NCBI GenBank assembly: GCA_018644665.1
Contig: JABGQA010000138.1
Span: 62,001-126,000 of the forward strand
Reading direction: 5' to 3'
DNA length: 64,000 nucleotides
Source of the DNA: Candidatus Poribacteria bacterium
GTDB lineage: Bacteria > Poribacteria > WGA-4E > GCA-2687025
Shown here: piece by piece, positions 33,435-42,534 of the stretch
Numbering within the stretch: the stretch's first letter is position 1
Layout: the number at the start of each line of letters is the position of its first letter
The notes under the pieces: model-generated
Told to the model about the DNA's origin: nothing
What the model saw: only the letters and a program-made list of their open reading frames with translations
The model's database searches: none
Position numbers and translations under genes: made by a program

Positions 33435-35093
33435 TCATCCCACTTCGATGATCACAGGCAGGACAATCGGCTTCCGGTCGGTGCGCTTGCTGAAGAAGCG
33501 CCGCAACGCCGCACGAACGGCCTCCTGCGACGTCTCCTGATCCAACCGCTCCTTCACGCTCAGCCGGTTGACGGTATCCACCGCGAGTTGCTTGGTCTCG
33601 TCCACCAACTCCGTGGAGTCCGCCATGTAGATGAACCCGCGCGAGACCATCTCGGGGCTGCCCTGCACCTCGCCGGTATCCCGGTGGATGACGATGGTGA
33701 TTATGACCATGCCATCCTCGGACAACTGACGGCGGTCGTTCAGGACGATCTCGTCCAGGTTGTCCAGCGCCCTGCCGTCGACCAGGACGCGGCCGGCCGG
33801 CACCGTCTCCTCGACGCTGCACGAGTCCTCGGTGAGCACGACACGCTGGCCGTTCTCGGCGACGCACACGTTCTCCGTCGGCACGCCCATCTCCTGCGCC
33901 AGGCGAGCGTGGAGCGTCAACTGCCGGAACTCCCCGTGCAGAGGGATGAAGAACCGCGGCCTCGTCAGGCTGAGCATCATCCGGAGGTCTTCCCGGAAGC
34001 CGTGTCCCGAGGCGTGAATGCCAGCCCCCGGCCCGTAGTGGACATCGGCGCCACGACGGTACAGGTTGTTGACGAGCCCCGCGATCGCCTTCTCGTGGCC
34101 GGGGATGATACGCGCCGACAACGCCACCGTATCGCCGTCCTCGATCCGGAGATGCGCGTGGCTATCGCTCGACACGAGGGAGAGCGCGGCGAACGGCTCG
34201 CCCTGGCTTCCCGTCATTAGGACCATGACCCTCTCGGGATCCATCTTGCGCACGTCGCGAATGTCCACGACGTGGTTTTCCGGCAGCCAGATGTAGTCCA
34301 GATCCGTGCCGACTTGCACGTTCTTCACCATGCTCCGACCCGTGACGGCCACGGCGCGACCGTGGTCCACGGCGAGGTCGATGAGCTGTTGCACACGGTA
34401 AAGGCTCGACGCGAACGTCGCGACGTAGAGTCGCCGTCTGGCTTGGTGGAACAGCTGGTCCAGTCGAGGGCGGATGCTTGCCTCCGCCGGGGAGAGCCCC
34501 GGCGCCTCGATGTTCGTGCTGTCCGACATCAGGAGCAGCAGACCCTCGGAGCCGAGGTCGGCGAACCGGCCCACGTCGAACCCGTCGTCACCCTTGAGCG
34601 TGTGGTCGAGCTTGAAGTCGCCCGTGTGGAGGATCGCGCCGATCGGCGTGTGGATCACGACCGCCAGCGCCCCGGGGATGCTGTGCGAAACGGGGATGAA
34701 CTCGACCGACATCGACCCGAATTCCAGTTGCGAATCGGCGTCGATGTGGTGCAGTTCCGCCCCGGCCAGCATGCCGTTCTCACGCAGCCGATGCGACGCG
34801 AGCGCGAGCGTGAGGTCCACCCCGTACACGGGCACGTCCACGTGCTGCAGCAGGTTCGACAGGCCGCCGATGTGGTCCTCGTGACCATGCGTGAGGATCA
34901 CCCCACGCACGTTCTCGCGACGCTCCACGAGCCACGTCAGGTCGGGCAGGACGTAGTCGACGCCGAACATCCCCGCGTCGGGGAACGCCATTCCCGCGTC
35001 AATCACGAGAATGTCGTCGCCGCACTCCAGGGCCATCATGTTCATGCCGAACTCGCCCAGTCCGCCCAGCGGCACTAGCGATACGCTATCCAT
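33435..35093 (-). CDS. rnj: Ribonuclease J
   Basis: A 552-residue RNase J, an endo- and 5'-to-3' exoribonuclease of the metallo-beta-lactamase/beta-CASP family. Metal ligands: HGHEDHIGG, HTGDFKLD and a distal His in LHGEF. The N-terminal PLGGLGEFGMNM and beta-CASP motif MTGSQGEP are diagnostic. GGGAGGAG lies 5 nt before the ATG. The start codon shares a base with the stop of the upstream HEPN-domain gene, so the two are translationally coupled. The bacterium therefore probably uses an RNase J-based mRNA decay route. Confidence 0.95.
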   Translation of the reverse strand: MDSVSLVPLGGLGEFGMNMMALECGDDILVIDAGMAFPDAGMFGVDYVLPDLTWLVERRENVRGVILTHGHEDHIGGLSNLLQHVDVPVYGVDLTLALASHRLRENGMLAGAELHHIDADSQLEFGSMSVEFIPVSHSIPGALAVVIHTPIGAILHTGDFKLDHTLKGDDGFDVGRFADLGSEGLLLLMSDSTNIEAPGLSPAEASIRPRLDQLFHQARRRLYVATFASSLYRVQQLIDLAVDHGRAVAVTGRSMVKNVQVGTDLDYIWLPENHVVDIRDVRKMDPERVMVLMTGSQGEPFAALSLVSSDSHAHLRIEDGDTVALSARIIPGHEKAIAGLVNNLYRRGADVHYGPGAGIHASGHGFREDLRMMLSLTRPRFFIPLHGEFRQLTLHARLAQEMGVPTENVCVAENGQRVVLTEDSCSVEETVPAGRVLVDGRALDNLDEIVLNDRRQLSEDGMVIITIVIHRDTGEVQGSPEMVSRGFIYMADSTELVDETKQLAVDTVNRLSVKERLDQETSQEAVRAALRRFFSKRTDRKPIVLPVIIEVG

Positions 35094-35482
35094 CAAGTCT
35101 CCTCCCGGTCGGAGCTTCGTATGCCCTCCCGGATATCTGCAAGCATCGGTTCTATCGTAGCGAGTGACGCTCGAATATCTTCCAACTGCGGCCCGGGACC
35201 CACGCCCGATCGCGCCGCGGCGCTGTGCCGCGCGATGTCCTCGCACGCCTCGATACTGGCGGGAGGCTCCGGCGAGACCACGCGGCGGGCCAAGGCTCCG
35301 AGGTCCACGTCGTCAGGGGCCGCTATCTCCAAGGTGGCATAGTGCGCGCGGAGGAACGTCTCGACCGCGTTCTCCAGGCAGTACGCGGCGAACGTGTCGT
35401 CGTGATCGAGAAACCTACGCGCGCGCGCAAGCTCCTGTTCCGCCACGACTAACCATTCCTCAGCGGCCAACTCTCGGGTCAA
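35093..35482 (-). CDS. HEPN-domain protein coupled to RNase J
   Basis: A 129-residue, mostly helical protein. The first half (EEWLVVAEQELARARRF, then AAYCLENAVETFLRAHYA) has the pattern of HEPN domains: helix, short loop, and a long helix with the E-N/Q-A-E-K/T signature. The catalytic RxxxxH motif of RNase HEPN proteins is not seen in the C-terminal half, so it may be an inactive or regulatory member. No partner nucleotidyltransferase is adjacent. The start seems to be TTG 35482, with GGAGG 11 nt upstream. Its TGA overlaps the rnj ATG by one base. Confidence 0.68.
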   Translation of the reverse strand: MTRELAAEEWLVVAEQELARARRFLDHDDTFAAYCLENAVETFLRAHYATLEIAAPDDVDLGALARRVVSPEPPASIEACEDIARHSAAARSGVGPGPQLEDIRASLATIEPMLADIREGIRSSDREET

Positions 35483-35569
35483 GGAGCCACCGTCCTCCAG
35501 GGCCGGCCGCGAAGGGCCTGCGTGTGGGACCGTGCGCCACCTGCCCGTCGCGCGGCGGTATCCGGCCCG

Positions 35570-38065
35570 TCAGCCGACGACTAGGTTGAGGAGTTTGTCT
35601 GGGACGTAGATCACCTTGCGCACCGTCTTGCCGTCCGTATGACGGCACACGTTCTCATCCGCCAACGCGGCGGCCTTCGCGTCCTCCTCACCGGACCCCG
35701 TCGCAAGGGTGACGCGGCCACGTAGCTTCCCGTTCACCTGCACGACCACAGTCACCTCATCCTGCGCCAGAGCCTTCGGATCTGCCTCGGGCCAGCCGGA
35801 GCGGAGAATCGACTCGGCGTGCCCCAGACGCGTCCACAGCTCTTCCGAGATGTGCGGCGCGAACGGGCCCAGCAGGCGAGCCAGCGCGTCCAGAGACTCC
35901 CGCAGCAAGCCCCGCTGGTTGTCAGTGAACGGGCCTTGTAGACCCTGGAGGTGGTTCACCATCTCCATCGTCGCCGCGATCGCCGTATTGAACTTGAAGC
36001 GACGCTGTATGTCCGTCGAGACGCGCTGGATTGTGACGTGCGTCATGCGACGCAGTTCCCGCTCGTCCGGCGTCAACGTGTCGATGTCGTAGTCGGCGGC
36101 GTCGGATGTGTGTGGGAGCAGGGCGTCGAAGACGCGCCACAGGCGATGCAGGAACCGGTGACAGCCCTCTACCCCCGCGTCGTTCCACTCCAGGTCCAGC
36201 TCCGGCGGTGCAGCGAACAGGGAGAACAGCCGCGCGGTGTCCGCACCGTATCGCTCGATAAGGTCGTCCGGGGCAACGACGTTCCCCAGGGACTTCGACA
36301 TCTTGCCGCCGTCTTTGGTGACCATGCCCTGTGTGAACAGGTTCTCGAACGGCTCGTCCACCGACGACACGCCGAGGTCGTACATCACCTTCGTGATGAA
36401 GCGCGCGTAGAGCAGATGCAGCACGGCGTGCTCGATGCCACCGACGTACTGGTCCACGGGCATCCAATAGCCCGCCGCTTCCCGATCGAACACGCCCTCG
36501 GCAAAGCGAGGCGATGTGAAGCGGAGGAAGTACCACGACGAATCCACGAACGTATCCATCGTGTCCGTCTCGCGCCGGGCGGGTCGTCCAGTCGCCGGTG
36601 ACATGCAGGCCGTGAATGCCTCGTCACGGGCGAGGGGGTTGCCGCCCTTGCCGCTGAATTCCACATCGCGAGGATGTACCACGGGCAGGTCGGTCTCTGG
36701 CAGCAGCGTGACGCTGTCGTCGTCCTCGTACATCACGGGGATCGGCACGCCCCAGTATCGCTGCCGGCTGACCAGCCAGTCTCGCAACCGGTAGTTGACG
36801 GTGCCTTCGCCGATGTCGTTGGCAGCCAGGTGATCGGTGATGTTCGCGATGGCGTCGCGGTTCGGCTGACCGTCGAACGGCCCGGAGTTCACCTGCACGC
36901 CGTCGTCCACGTACGCCTGCGTCATCGTGGAGGAGTCGAGTGGGGCGTCCGCCGGCTGGATGACCACGCGCACCGGTAGGTCGTACTTGCGCGCGAACTC
37001 GAAGTCGCGTTGGTCGTGCGCGGGGACGGCCATGACGGCGCCCGTCCCGTAGTCCATCAGCGCATAGTTCGCCACCCACAGCGGCACACGGTCGCCGTTC
37101 AGTGGGTTGACCACGTGGAAGCCCGTGAACACGCCTTCCTTGTCGGCGTTCTCGTCCATCCGCACGTCGAGCGTCTGCGTGCGCATGCGCTGGACTTCAG
37201 GCATCACGCGCGCGCCATGCTCGGACCGAGCGATCAGTTCGTCGATCAGCGGATGCTCGGGCGCCAAGGACATGAACGTGACGCCGTAGACGGTGTCCGG
37301 CCGCGTCGTGAATACCGGCAGCTTCTCGCCCGTCGCCTCGATGGTGAAATCGATGCGCGCGCCCTCGGAGCGCCCAATCCAGTTGCGTTGCTGCTGTACG
37401 ACGCGCTCCGGCCACCCCTCCAGGCGGTCAAGGTCGTCCAACAGGCGTTCCGCATAGTCCGTGATGCGGAAGTACCACTGGTCGAGGCGTCGCTTTTCGA
37501 CGGGCGCGCCGGTGCGCCAGCCACGGCCGTCGATGACCTGCTCGTTCGCCAGGACGGTCTTGTCGACAGGGTCCCAGTTCACGAGTCCACCCTTACGATA
37601 GGCGAGACCCATCTCGTGCATCTTCAGGAAGAGCCACTGCGTCCAGGTGTAGTAGCCCGGATGATGGGTCGACAGCTCGCGATCCCAGTCGTAGGACATC
37701 CCGAGACGCCGGAACTGGCGCTTCATGTTGCCGATGTTGCTCACGGTCCATTCCGCGGGGTGCACACGCCGCTCGATCGCAGCGTTCTCCGCAGGGAGAC
37801 CAAGCGCGTCCCAGCCCATTGGGTGCAGGACGGAGTGGCCCTGTGTCATCTTGAAGCGCGCCAGGACATCGCCCAGCACGTAGTTCCGCACGTGACCCAT
37901 GTGGATGTCGCCCGACGGGTACGGGAACATCTCGAGGAGATAGAACTTGGGTCGGTCGGGATCTTCGGTGGCGTGGAAAGCGTCGTCCGCCTCCCAGCGA
38001 TCCTGCCAGCGTGGTTCTATCTCGTTGGGGCTGTACGGCGTGGGGCGTTCCCCGGATGTGTCCAT
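35570..38065 (-). CDS. leuS: Leucyl-tRNA synthetase
   Basis: An 831-residue bacterial-type LeuRS. Class I signatures: PYPSGDIHMGHVRNY (HIGH) near residue 50, and KMSKSLGNV. The CP1 editing domain contains YGTGAVMAVPAHDQRD, the usual editing pocket. The C-terminal domain ends KVIYVPDKLLNLVVG. ATG 38065 is supported by GAGAGG 9 nt upstream and by the family N-terminus (YSPNEIEPRWQ). A good sigma-70 promoter precedes it. The HEPN and rnj genes follow in the same direction after ~90 bp. Confidence 0.97.
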   Translation of the reverse strand: MDTSGERPTPYSPNEIEPRWQDRWEADDAFHATEDPDRPKFYLLEMFPYPSGDIHMGHVRNYVLGDVLARFKMTQGHSVLHPMGWDALGLPAENAAIERRVHPAEWTVSNIGNMKRQFRRLGMSYDWDRELSTHHPGYYTWTQWLFLKMHEMGLAYRKGGLVNWDPVDKTVLANEQVIDGRGWRTGAPVEKRRLDQWYFRITDYAERLLDDLDRLEGWPERVVQQQRNWIGRSEGARIDFTIEATGEKLPVFTTRPDTVYGVTFMSLAPEHPLIDELIARSEHGARVMPEVQRMRTQTLDVRMDENADKEGVFTGFHVVNPLNGDRVPLWVANYALMDYGTGAVMAVPAHDQRDFEFARKYDLPVRVVIQPADAPLDSSTMTQAYVDDGVQVNSGPFDGQPNRDAIANITDHLAANDIGEGTVNYRLRDWLVSRQRYWGVPIPVMYEDDDSVTLLPETDLPVVHPRDVEFSGKGGNPLARDEAFTACMSPATGRPARRETDTMDTFVDSSWYFLRFTSPRFAEGVFDREAAGYWMPVDQYVGGIEHAVLHLLYARFITKVMYDLGVSSVDEPFENLFTQGMVTKDGGKMSKSLGNVVAPDDLIERYGADTARLFSLFAAPPELDLEWNDAGVEGCHRFLHRLWRVFDALLPHTSDAADYDIDTLTPDERELRRMTHVTIQRVSTDIQRRFKFNTAIAATMEMVNHLQGLQGPFTDNQRGLLRESLDALARLLGPFAPHISEELWTRLGHAESILRSGWPEADPKALAQDEVTVVVQVNGKLRGRVTLATGSGEEDAKAAALADENVCRHTDGKTVRKVIYVPDKLLNLVVG

Positions 38066-38093
38066 CGTGACCGGCCTCTCGCGGTTTCGAGTA

Positions 38094-38122
38094 ATCTTAC
38101 TTCCGCCCATATGCCCCTTCAA
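38094..38122 (-). promoter_or_regulatory. Sigma-70 promoter of leuS
   Basis: Minus strand TTGAAG, 17 bp, TAAGAT, giving a leader of about 22 nt before ATG 38065. No T-box-like structure fits in that distance, so leuS is probably not riboswitch-controlled here. Confidence 0.55.
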
Positions 38123-38214
38123 GGTGAACGCCGCTAGCCACCCGCCTCCGCGCCCGCGTTCGGTAGACTCTCGGCGGGAGATTCACACACGCGCGACGAG
38201 GGAGGACGAACACG

Positions 38215-39969
38215 CTGAGAACGGCAATACTGACGCTGATCGCATGCCTCGCCGGGACGTTTTCAGCGCGCGCCGACGCGGCGCCGTGGACCCAAACGAA
38301 CGGCCCCTACGGCGGGTTCGTTTTCAGCATCCACGCCACGGCCGACGGGACCGTGTACGCGGGCACCGGCTCGGGCGTTCTCTACCGCTCCGACGACGAC
38401 GGCGCGACGTGGGACATCGTCAACGCGACGGTGGCGTCCGGTGATCTGCTCACGCTGACGGTGTGGGACGGCGCCCTCTACGTTGGAACGGACGGCGATG
38501 GCGTCCTGCGCTCGTACGATCGGGGCGAGTCGTGGGAGAACGTCAGCGATGGTCTCGAATCGCCCAACGTCCAGGCGCTGACCGCCGCGCACGGGACGCT
38601 GTTCGCCGGCACCCTCGGCCGGGGGGTATTCAGATGGGACGGAGGAGCGCACGCGTGGGCGGCCACCAACGACGGACTACCCAGCCCGCTGATCCTATCC
38701 TTGCGCGCCCACGGAGCTAACCTATACGCCGGGACCTGGGGACGCGGAGTGTTCCGGTCCGCCGACGGGAAGACGTGGGCGCCGACGGGTCTGACGCACG
38801 GCGAGATCGTCTCGCTTGGTGGCACGGGTGGCGGCGCGGGTGACGTCGCGGGCGGGGCGCTGTTGGCCGGGTCGCATGCCGGCGGCGTCATGCGGTCCCC
38901 CGACGGCGGGGCCGCCTGGGCGCCTGTCGACGTCGGCGAACGGGTCGTCTGGGCGTTCACGGAACACCACGGGGTCACCTACGCCGCCTCGGAGGATGGG
39001 TCGGTGCTGTCGTCGCAGGATGCAGGGACGACGTGGGTCGCGTCGCCACGGCTGACGCATCGCGCTATTCGGGCGATATCGGCGTCCGACCACGCCGTGC
39101 ACGTGGGTTCGGACGGTAGCGGCGTCTTCCGACGTTTCGCCGACGGAGCGCCGTGGACGCAACCAGGCCTGCGGAACTCCATCGTCATGTCCCTCCACAC
39201 CGACGACGGGGCCGTCTACGCGGGAACCGCGTTCAACGGGGTGGTCGTCAGTCGGGATGGCGGCGCGTCGTGGCGACGAAGCAACGCGGGTCTGACGCGC
39301 TTTGAGATATGGGCGATGCTCCGCGTCAGCGGCGACCTGTACGCGGGCACCGGCGGCGAGGGCCTGTTCGTATCGCACGACGACGCCGAGACATGGGCCC
39401 CAACGGGCCTACGTGATCGCAACGTGCGCGCGCTCATGTCGCGCGGCGACGCGCTCTACGCATCCACGGAAGACGGCGGAGTCTTTCGCTCCGACGACGC
39501 AGCCGCGACCTGGCAGTCCCGCAACGAAGGTCTGGCGCAGATGCATGTGCCCGCGCTAGCCGAGTTGGGCGGGCACATCTACGCCGGGACGGGCGGCGAT
39601 GGCGTCTTCACGTCCGACGACGGAGGCGCCACGTGGGTCGACATCCCAACCGGCCTGGAGCACAGACATGTCCTCAGTCTGGCGACGCACGATGGCGTCG
39701 TCCATGCCGGAACCACCGGTGGCGTGTACCACCTCGACGAGGCTGAGTCTCGCTGGTCGCCAACGGGCCTGGCTTCGGTATGGGCGTTGACCACTCACGA
39801 GGCCGTCTTGTATGCGGGCGCCGCGGACGGCGTCTATCGGTGGGAGGACCACGCCGACCGGTGGACAGCAGACGGCGGCATGGAAGGGTACTTCATACGC
39901 GCCCTCGCTCCGTCCGACGGCGGCCTCTACGCGGGCACGCTTGGGAACGGGGTATTCCTGGGCCGGTAA
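38215..39969 (+). CDS. Secreted BNR/YCF48-like beta-propeller with apparent CTG start
   Basis: A protein of about 584 residues made of roughly fourteen ~40-residue units with the pattern VYAGTxxxGVxxSxDxGxTW, as in BNR/sialidase or photosystem-assembly (YCF48) propellers. Upstream of the first ATG/GTG-type codon (GTG 38353) the same frame still codes signal-peptide-like sequence (RTAILTLIACLAGTFSARAD) and the first propeller strand. The frame opens after TAG 38164 without ATG, GTG or TTG. GGAGG at 38201-38205 lies 9 nt before CTG 38215, so I place the start there. Likely extracellular; units lack recognisable catalytic residues. If 38353 were used, the protein would lose its export signal. 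Confidence 0.72.
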   Translation: MRTAILTLIACLAGTFSARADAAPWTQTNGPYGGFVFSIHATADGTVYAGTGSGVLYRSDDDGATWDIVNATVASGDLLTLTVWDGALYVGTDGDGVLRSYDRGESWENVSDGLESPNVQALTAAHGTLFAGTLGRGVFRWDGGAHAWAATNDGLPSPLILSLRAHGANLYAGTWGRGVFRSADGKTWAPTGLTHGEIVSLGGTGGGAGDVAGGALLAGSHAGGVMRSPDGGAAWAPVDVGERVVWAFTEHHGVTYAASEDGSVLSSQDAGTTWVASPRLTHRAIRAISASDHAVHVGSDGSGVFRRFADGAPWTQPGLRNSIVMSLHTDDGAVYAGTAFNGVVVSRDGGASWRRSNAGLTRFEIWAMLRVSGDLYAGTGGEGLFVSHDDAETWAPTGLRDRNVRALMSRGDALYASTEDGGVFRSDDAAATWQSRNEGLAQMHVPALAELGGHIYAGTGGDGVFTSDDGGATWVDIPTGLEHRHVLSLATHDGVVHAGTTGGVYHLDEAESRWSPTGLASVWALTTHEAVLYAGAADGVYRWEDHADRWTADGGMEGYFIRALAPSDGGLYAGTLGNGVFLGR

Positions 39970-40365
39970 CGTGTGCGACCGACTGGCTCCCACGCATCCG
40001 AGCAGGCGCCAACACCCAGAGTCGTCGTCCCAGGCCCGTACGCCTGCGTTCCGCTCCGGCCCGCCGCGCGGACCCGACCTCGGCGCGCCGCGTGGGTAGG
40101 CGCGCGGCCTAAGAGCGGTGTCAGACGTGTGCGGGGCCTGGGGCAGACGGCAGTATCCGATAGCCAGGGGAAGCGGCGGCCAAGCACATCGGACGGCGCT
40201 GTGCGGATCTCGTCCAGTCGGGCGCGTGATGTCAGATATCGCTACGCTTACCGGGACGCTGAGGAGGCTGCATGGCCTGCCCACCGGCGTCCAGCATTTC
40301 GGGGCGAGCGCGTAGTTTAGAGGCGGAGACATAGGCTCGAACCAGTGGCCGAAAAGGAGCCGCAC
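39970..40365. other. Intergenic region, nothing recognised
   Basis: About 395 bp between the beta-propeller and the HNH-like gene. Very GC-rich first half. A 65-codon frame ending at 40315 has no ribosome site. No hairpin, RNA or consensus promoter stands out. Confidence 0.5.
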
Positions 40366-41025
40366 ATGGCGACTGTGTCTGGCGGTCTGAAGTGTTACAC
40401 GTGTGGGAGCGAAGCCGGGGAGCAGGACCAACTCCCGCCACAGAATCTCTTCCCCTCGCCCCGGCCAGGCGACCTGTTCTGCGCGCCCATATGTGCCGAT
40501 TGCCACAGTGCCACGTCAGAAGACGATGAGCTATTCCAGGTCCTAGTGATCAGCTCGCACGACCTGTCCGATGCTCGCGTAGCCGCCGTGTGGGCGCCTA
40601 CTCTCCGTGGCCTGCAACGCCCTGAGGCGCGCCCAAGGCGCATGGTCCACGAGCTGCTACCGACGCTGGCATCGTCGTTGGCCAAGCGCCGGGCGTGCGG
40701 TTCAACAGGGCGCGCGAAGCAGGAGATGGACCGACTTGTCCGAGGCATGTATTGGCATCGCTTCGGCACACGCCTGCCGGACGGCGCCTACGTCGCTGAC
40801 TTCGCGATGGACCCGAACCTTGCCGACCTCGATGAAGGAACTACTGGCGTGCTCCAGGACTCCCCGCTCTTCGAGACCGATGACCGAGTCTACCAATGCC
40901 GCATGGTCGCGTGCGCGGACGACCCCGCCGCAACGGTTTTCATCCGTCGGTGCTACGAGAGGACGGAGTTCGGCACCTGGACGCTGTCCGACGGCCTCGA
41001 GGAGAACACAGACGCCGGCCCGTGA
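40366..41025 (+). CDS. HNH-like zinc-binding protein lacking the catalytic His
   Basis: A 219-residue protein. The first 50 residues resemble an HNH zinc fold: C10-x2-C13, then QLPPQNLFPSPRPGDLF where active HNH proteins have an E/D-H-x-P-P motif, then C43-x2-C46. The histidine before PP is missing (DQLPP), so nuclease activity is doubtful. The remainder contains RLVRGMYWHRFGTRLPDG and MVACADDPAATVFIRRCYER, not recognised. ATG 40366 is chosen because AGGAG lies 7 nt upstream. The neighbours give no function. It could be a structural zinc protein derived from a mobile-element or defence nuclease. Confidence 0.65.
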   Translation: MATVSGGLKCYTCGSEAGEQDQLPPQNLFPSPRPGDLFCAPICADCHSATSEDDELFQVLVISSHDLSDARVAAVWAPTLRGLQRPEARPRRMVHELLPTLASSLAKRRACGSTGRAKQEMDRLVRGMYWHRFGTRLPDGAYVADFAMDPNLADLDEGTTGVLQDSPLFETDDRVYQCRMVACADDPAATVFIRRCYERTEFGTWTLSDGLEENTDAGP

Positions 41026-41196
41026 AGGTCCACTACACGTGGGATGCATGCTAGAGGACGAAACCGCGCTGGGCCGGCACTGATGACTGGTTGTTCCCGG
41101 CGGACCGCAACATCTGGTATACCGGGAGGCGAACCCGCTCGGAGAGTGCGACAGAATGACGCTTGTTCAGGCACTAGATGGCAGGAGGTCCGTGAC

Positions 41197-42231
41197 ATGG
41201 ACGACGCCCGCCTCATCCCGGCAGACCACCTGCACGCGTTCGTTGTCCGCGTGATTGAGAGGGTCGGCACCCCTACAGACATCGCGCGGGTTGTCGCTAC
41301 GACCATCGTAAACGCTGATCTTTCGGGACATCCGTCCCACGGCGTAGCGATGATCCCGCACTACCTGGCCGCGCTTGAGGATGGGCGTCTTGCGCCAGCC
41401 GCGCGTCCGGTGATCGTCCAGGAACTTCCCGGATCGGCCGTCATTGATGCCCAAGGAGGGTGGGGTCATTACACGGCGGCGTGGACGATGGATTGGCTGA
41501 TCGAGAAGGCGCGTGGCGTGGGCGTCGCGTGTGCGAGCATCCGCGACGTGAAACACATTGGGCGGCTCGGAGAATATGCAGAGCAAGCCGCCGCCAAAGG
41601 ATGTGTTGGGATCATCTCGGTAGCCTGGGGAGGACAGGGCGTGGGTGTGGCGGCGCCGCACGGGGGGCGGTCGAAGTCTCTGGGGACTAACCCCTTAGCC
41701 GTGGGTGCGCCTACTGGTGACGATTCGCCGTTCGTCGCCGATCTCGCGACCACCACAGTTGCCGCGGGCAAGGTGTACGTGGCGCGCGACGGGGGGGAGG
41801 ATCTGCCTCCTGGGTGCATCATCGACCGCAACGGATACCCAGCCACCGATCCCGAGGCGTTCTTCGATGGTGGCGCGCTGAGTCTGCTGGGCGGTCACAA
41901 GGGCTATGCTCTCTCGCTTGTCACGTGTGTGCTTGCCCAACTCAACGGGGAATACGACGAGGATGGGCGGAAGATCCACGGAGCCTACATGCAGGCGATT
42001 GACATCAGTGCATTTCAGCCCTTGACCACGTACCAGAGGCATGTGCGTGCGCTGATGGACGACATGAAAGCTGCCGACGCCGCTCCGGGCTTCGACGAGG
42101 TGTTGGTTCCCGGGGAACCGGAACGACGGGCGCGCGATCGCCAGCACACGCGCGGCGTCGAACTGCCCGGGCCAATGGTCGACAGCCTCCGCGACTGTGC
42201 ACACCAGGTCGGCGTCGACCCCATAGGCTGA
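41197..42231 (+). CDS. Malate/L-lactate dehydrogenase family (Ldh2) oxidoreductase
   Basis: A 344-residue member of the Ldh_2 family (not the classical LDH/MDH fold), NAD(P)-dependent 2-hydroxyacid or imino-acid reductases such as malate, ureidoglycolate or pyrroline-carboxylate reductases. Signatures: DLSGHPSHGVAMIPHYL with the catalytic His, IRDVKHIGRLGEYAE, TNPLAVGAP, and GGHKGYALSLV. GGAGG lies 8 nt before ATG 41197. It stands alone; the substrate cannot be told from context. The C-terminus ends DSLRDCAHQVGVDPI, normal for the family. Confidence 0.92.
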   Translation: MDDARLIPADHLHAFVVRVIERVGTPTDIARVVATTIVNADLSGHPSHGVAMIPHYLAALEDGRLAPAARPVIVQELPGSAVIDAQGGWGHYTAAWTMDWLIEKARGVGVACASIRDVKHIGRLGEYAEQAAAKGCVGIISVAWGGQGVGVAAPHGGRSKSLGTNPLAVGAPTGDDSPFVADLATTTVAAGKVYVARDGGEDLPPGCIIDRNGYPATDPEAFFDGGALSLLGGHKGYALSLVTCVLAQLNGEYDEDGRKIHGAYMQAIDISAFQPLTTYQRHVRALMDDMKAADAAPGFDEVLVPGEPERRARDRQHTRGVELPGPMVDSLRDCAHQVGVDPIG

Positions 42232-42534
42232 CGCAGAAGGCCGACTCACCATTCGTTGCGCCGTCAAGCCGATGTTGCACACTAGCCTCTGTCGGGAGCG
42301 GGTTGACATAAGTCCGACGACCGTCAGACGACGCCCTGCCCGAGGATTCGTGTCACGCCGCAGTATCGTCGATAGGCGTCCGACGCCTGCCGGAGGGGCA
42401 TTCGCCGGCTGACGGCGCCCTTCCACTGCCGGCTCTGTCCACCATCAACGAGTTTGCGGACCGTGCTCCCGTATGCGAGAATCGACCCGCTGATGCCGCC
42501 TGCACGGGGTCGGCGCCACGCCGGGGGAAGCATC
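42232..42534. other. Intergenic region before the Cys-rich/phyH pair
   Basis: About 300 bp. It contains a consensus TTGACA at 42303-42308, but no -10 at usual spacing (AGACGA after 17 bp). No coding signal or repeat is evident on either strand. Confidence 0.4.

Noticed and set aside
40118-40315. 65-codon frame between the beta-propeller and HNH-like genes
   Set aside because: No Shine-Dalgarno and no recognisable domain; composition is that of the surrounding GC-rich spacer.
42303-42325. TTGACA as promoter of the Cys-rich/phyH pair
   Set aside because: No acceptable -10 at 16-19 bp spacing.
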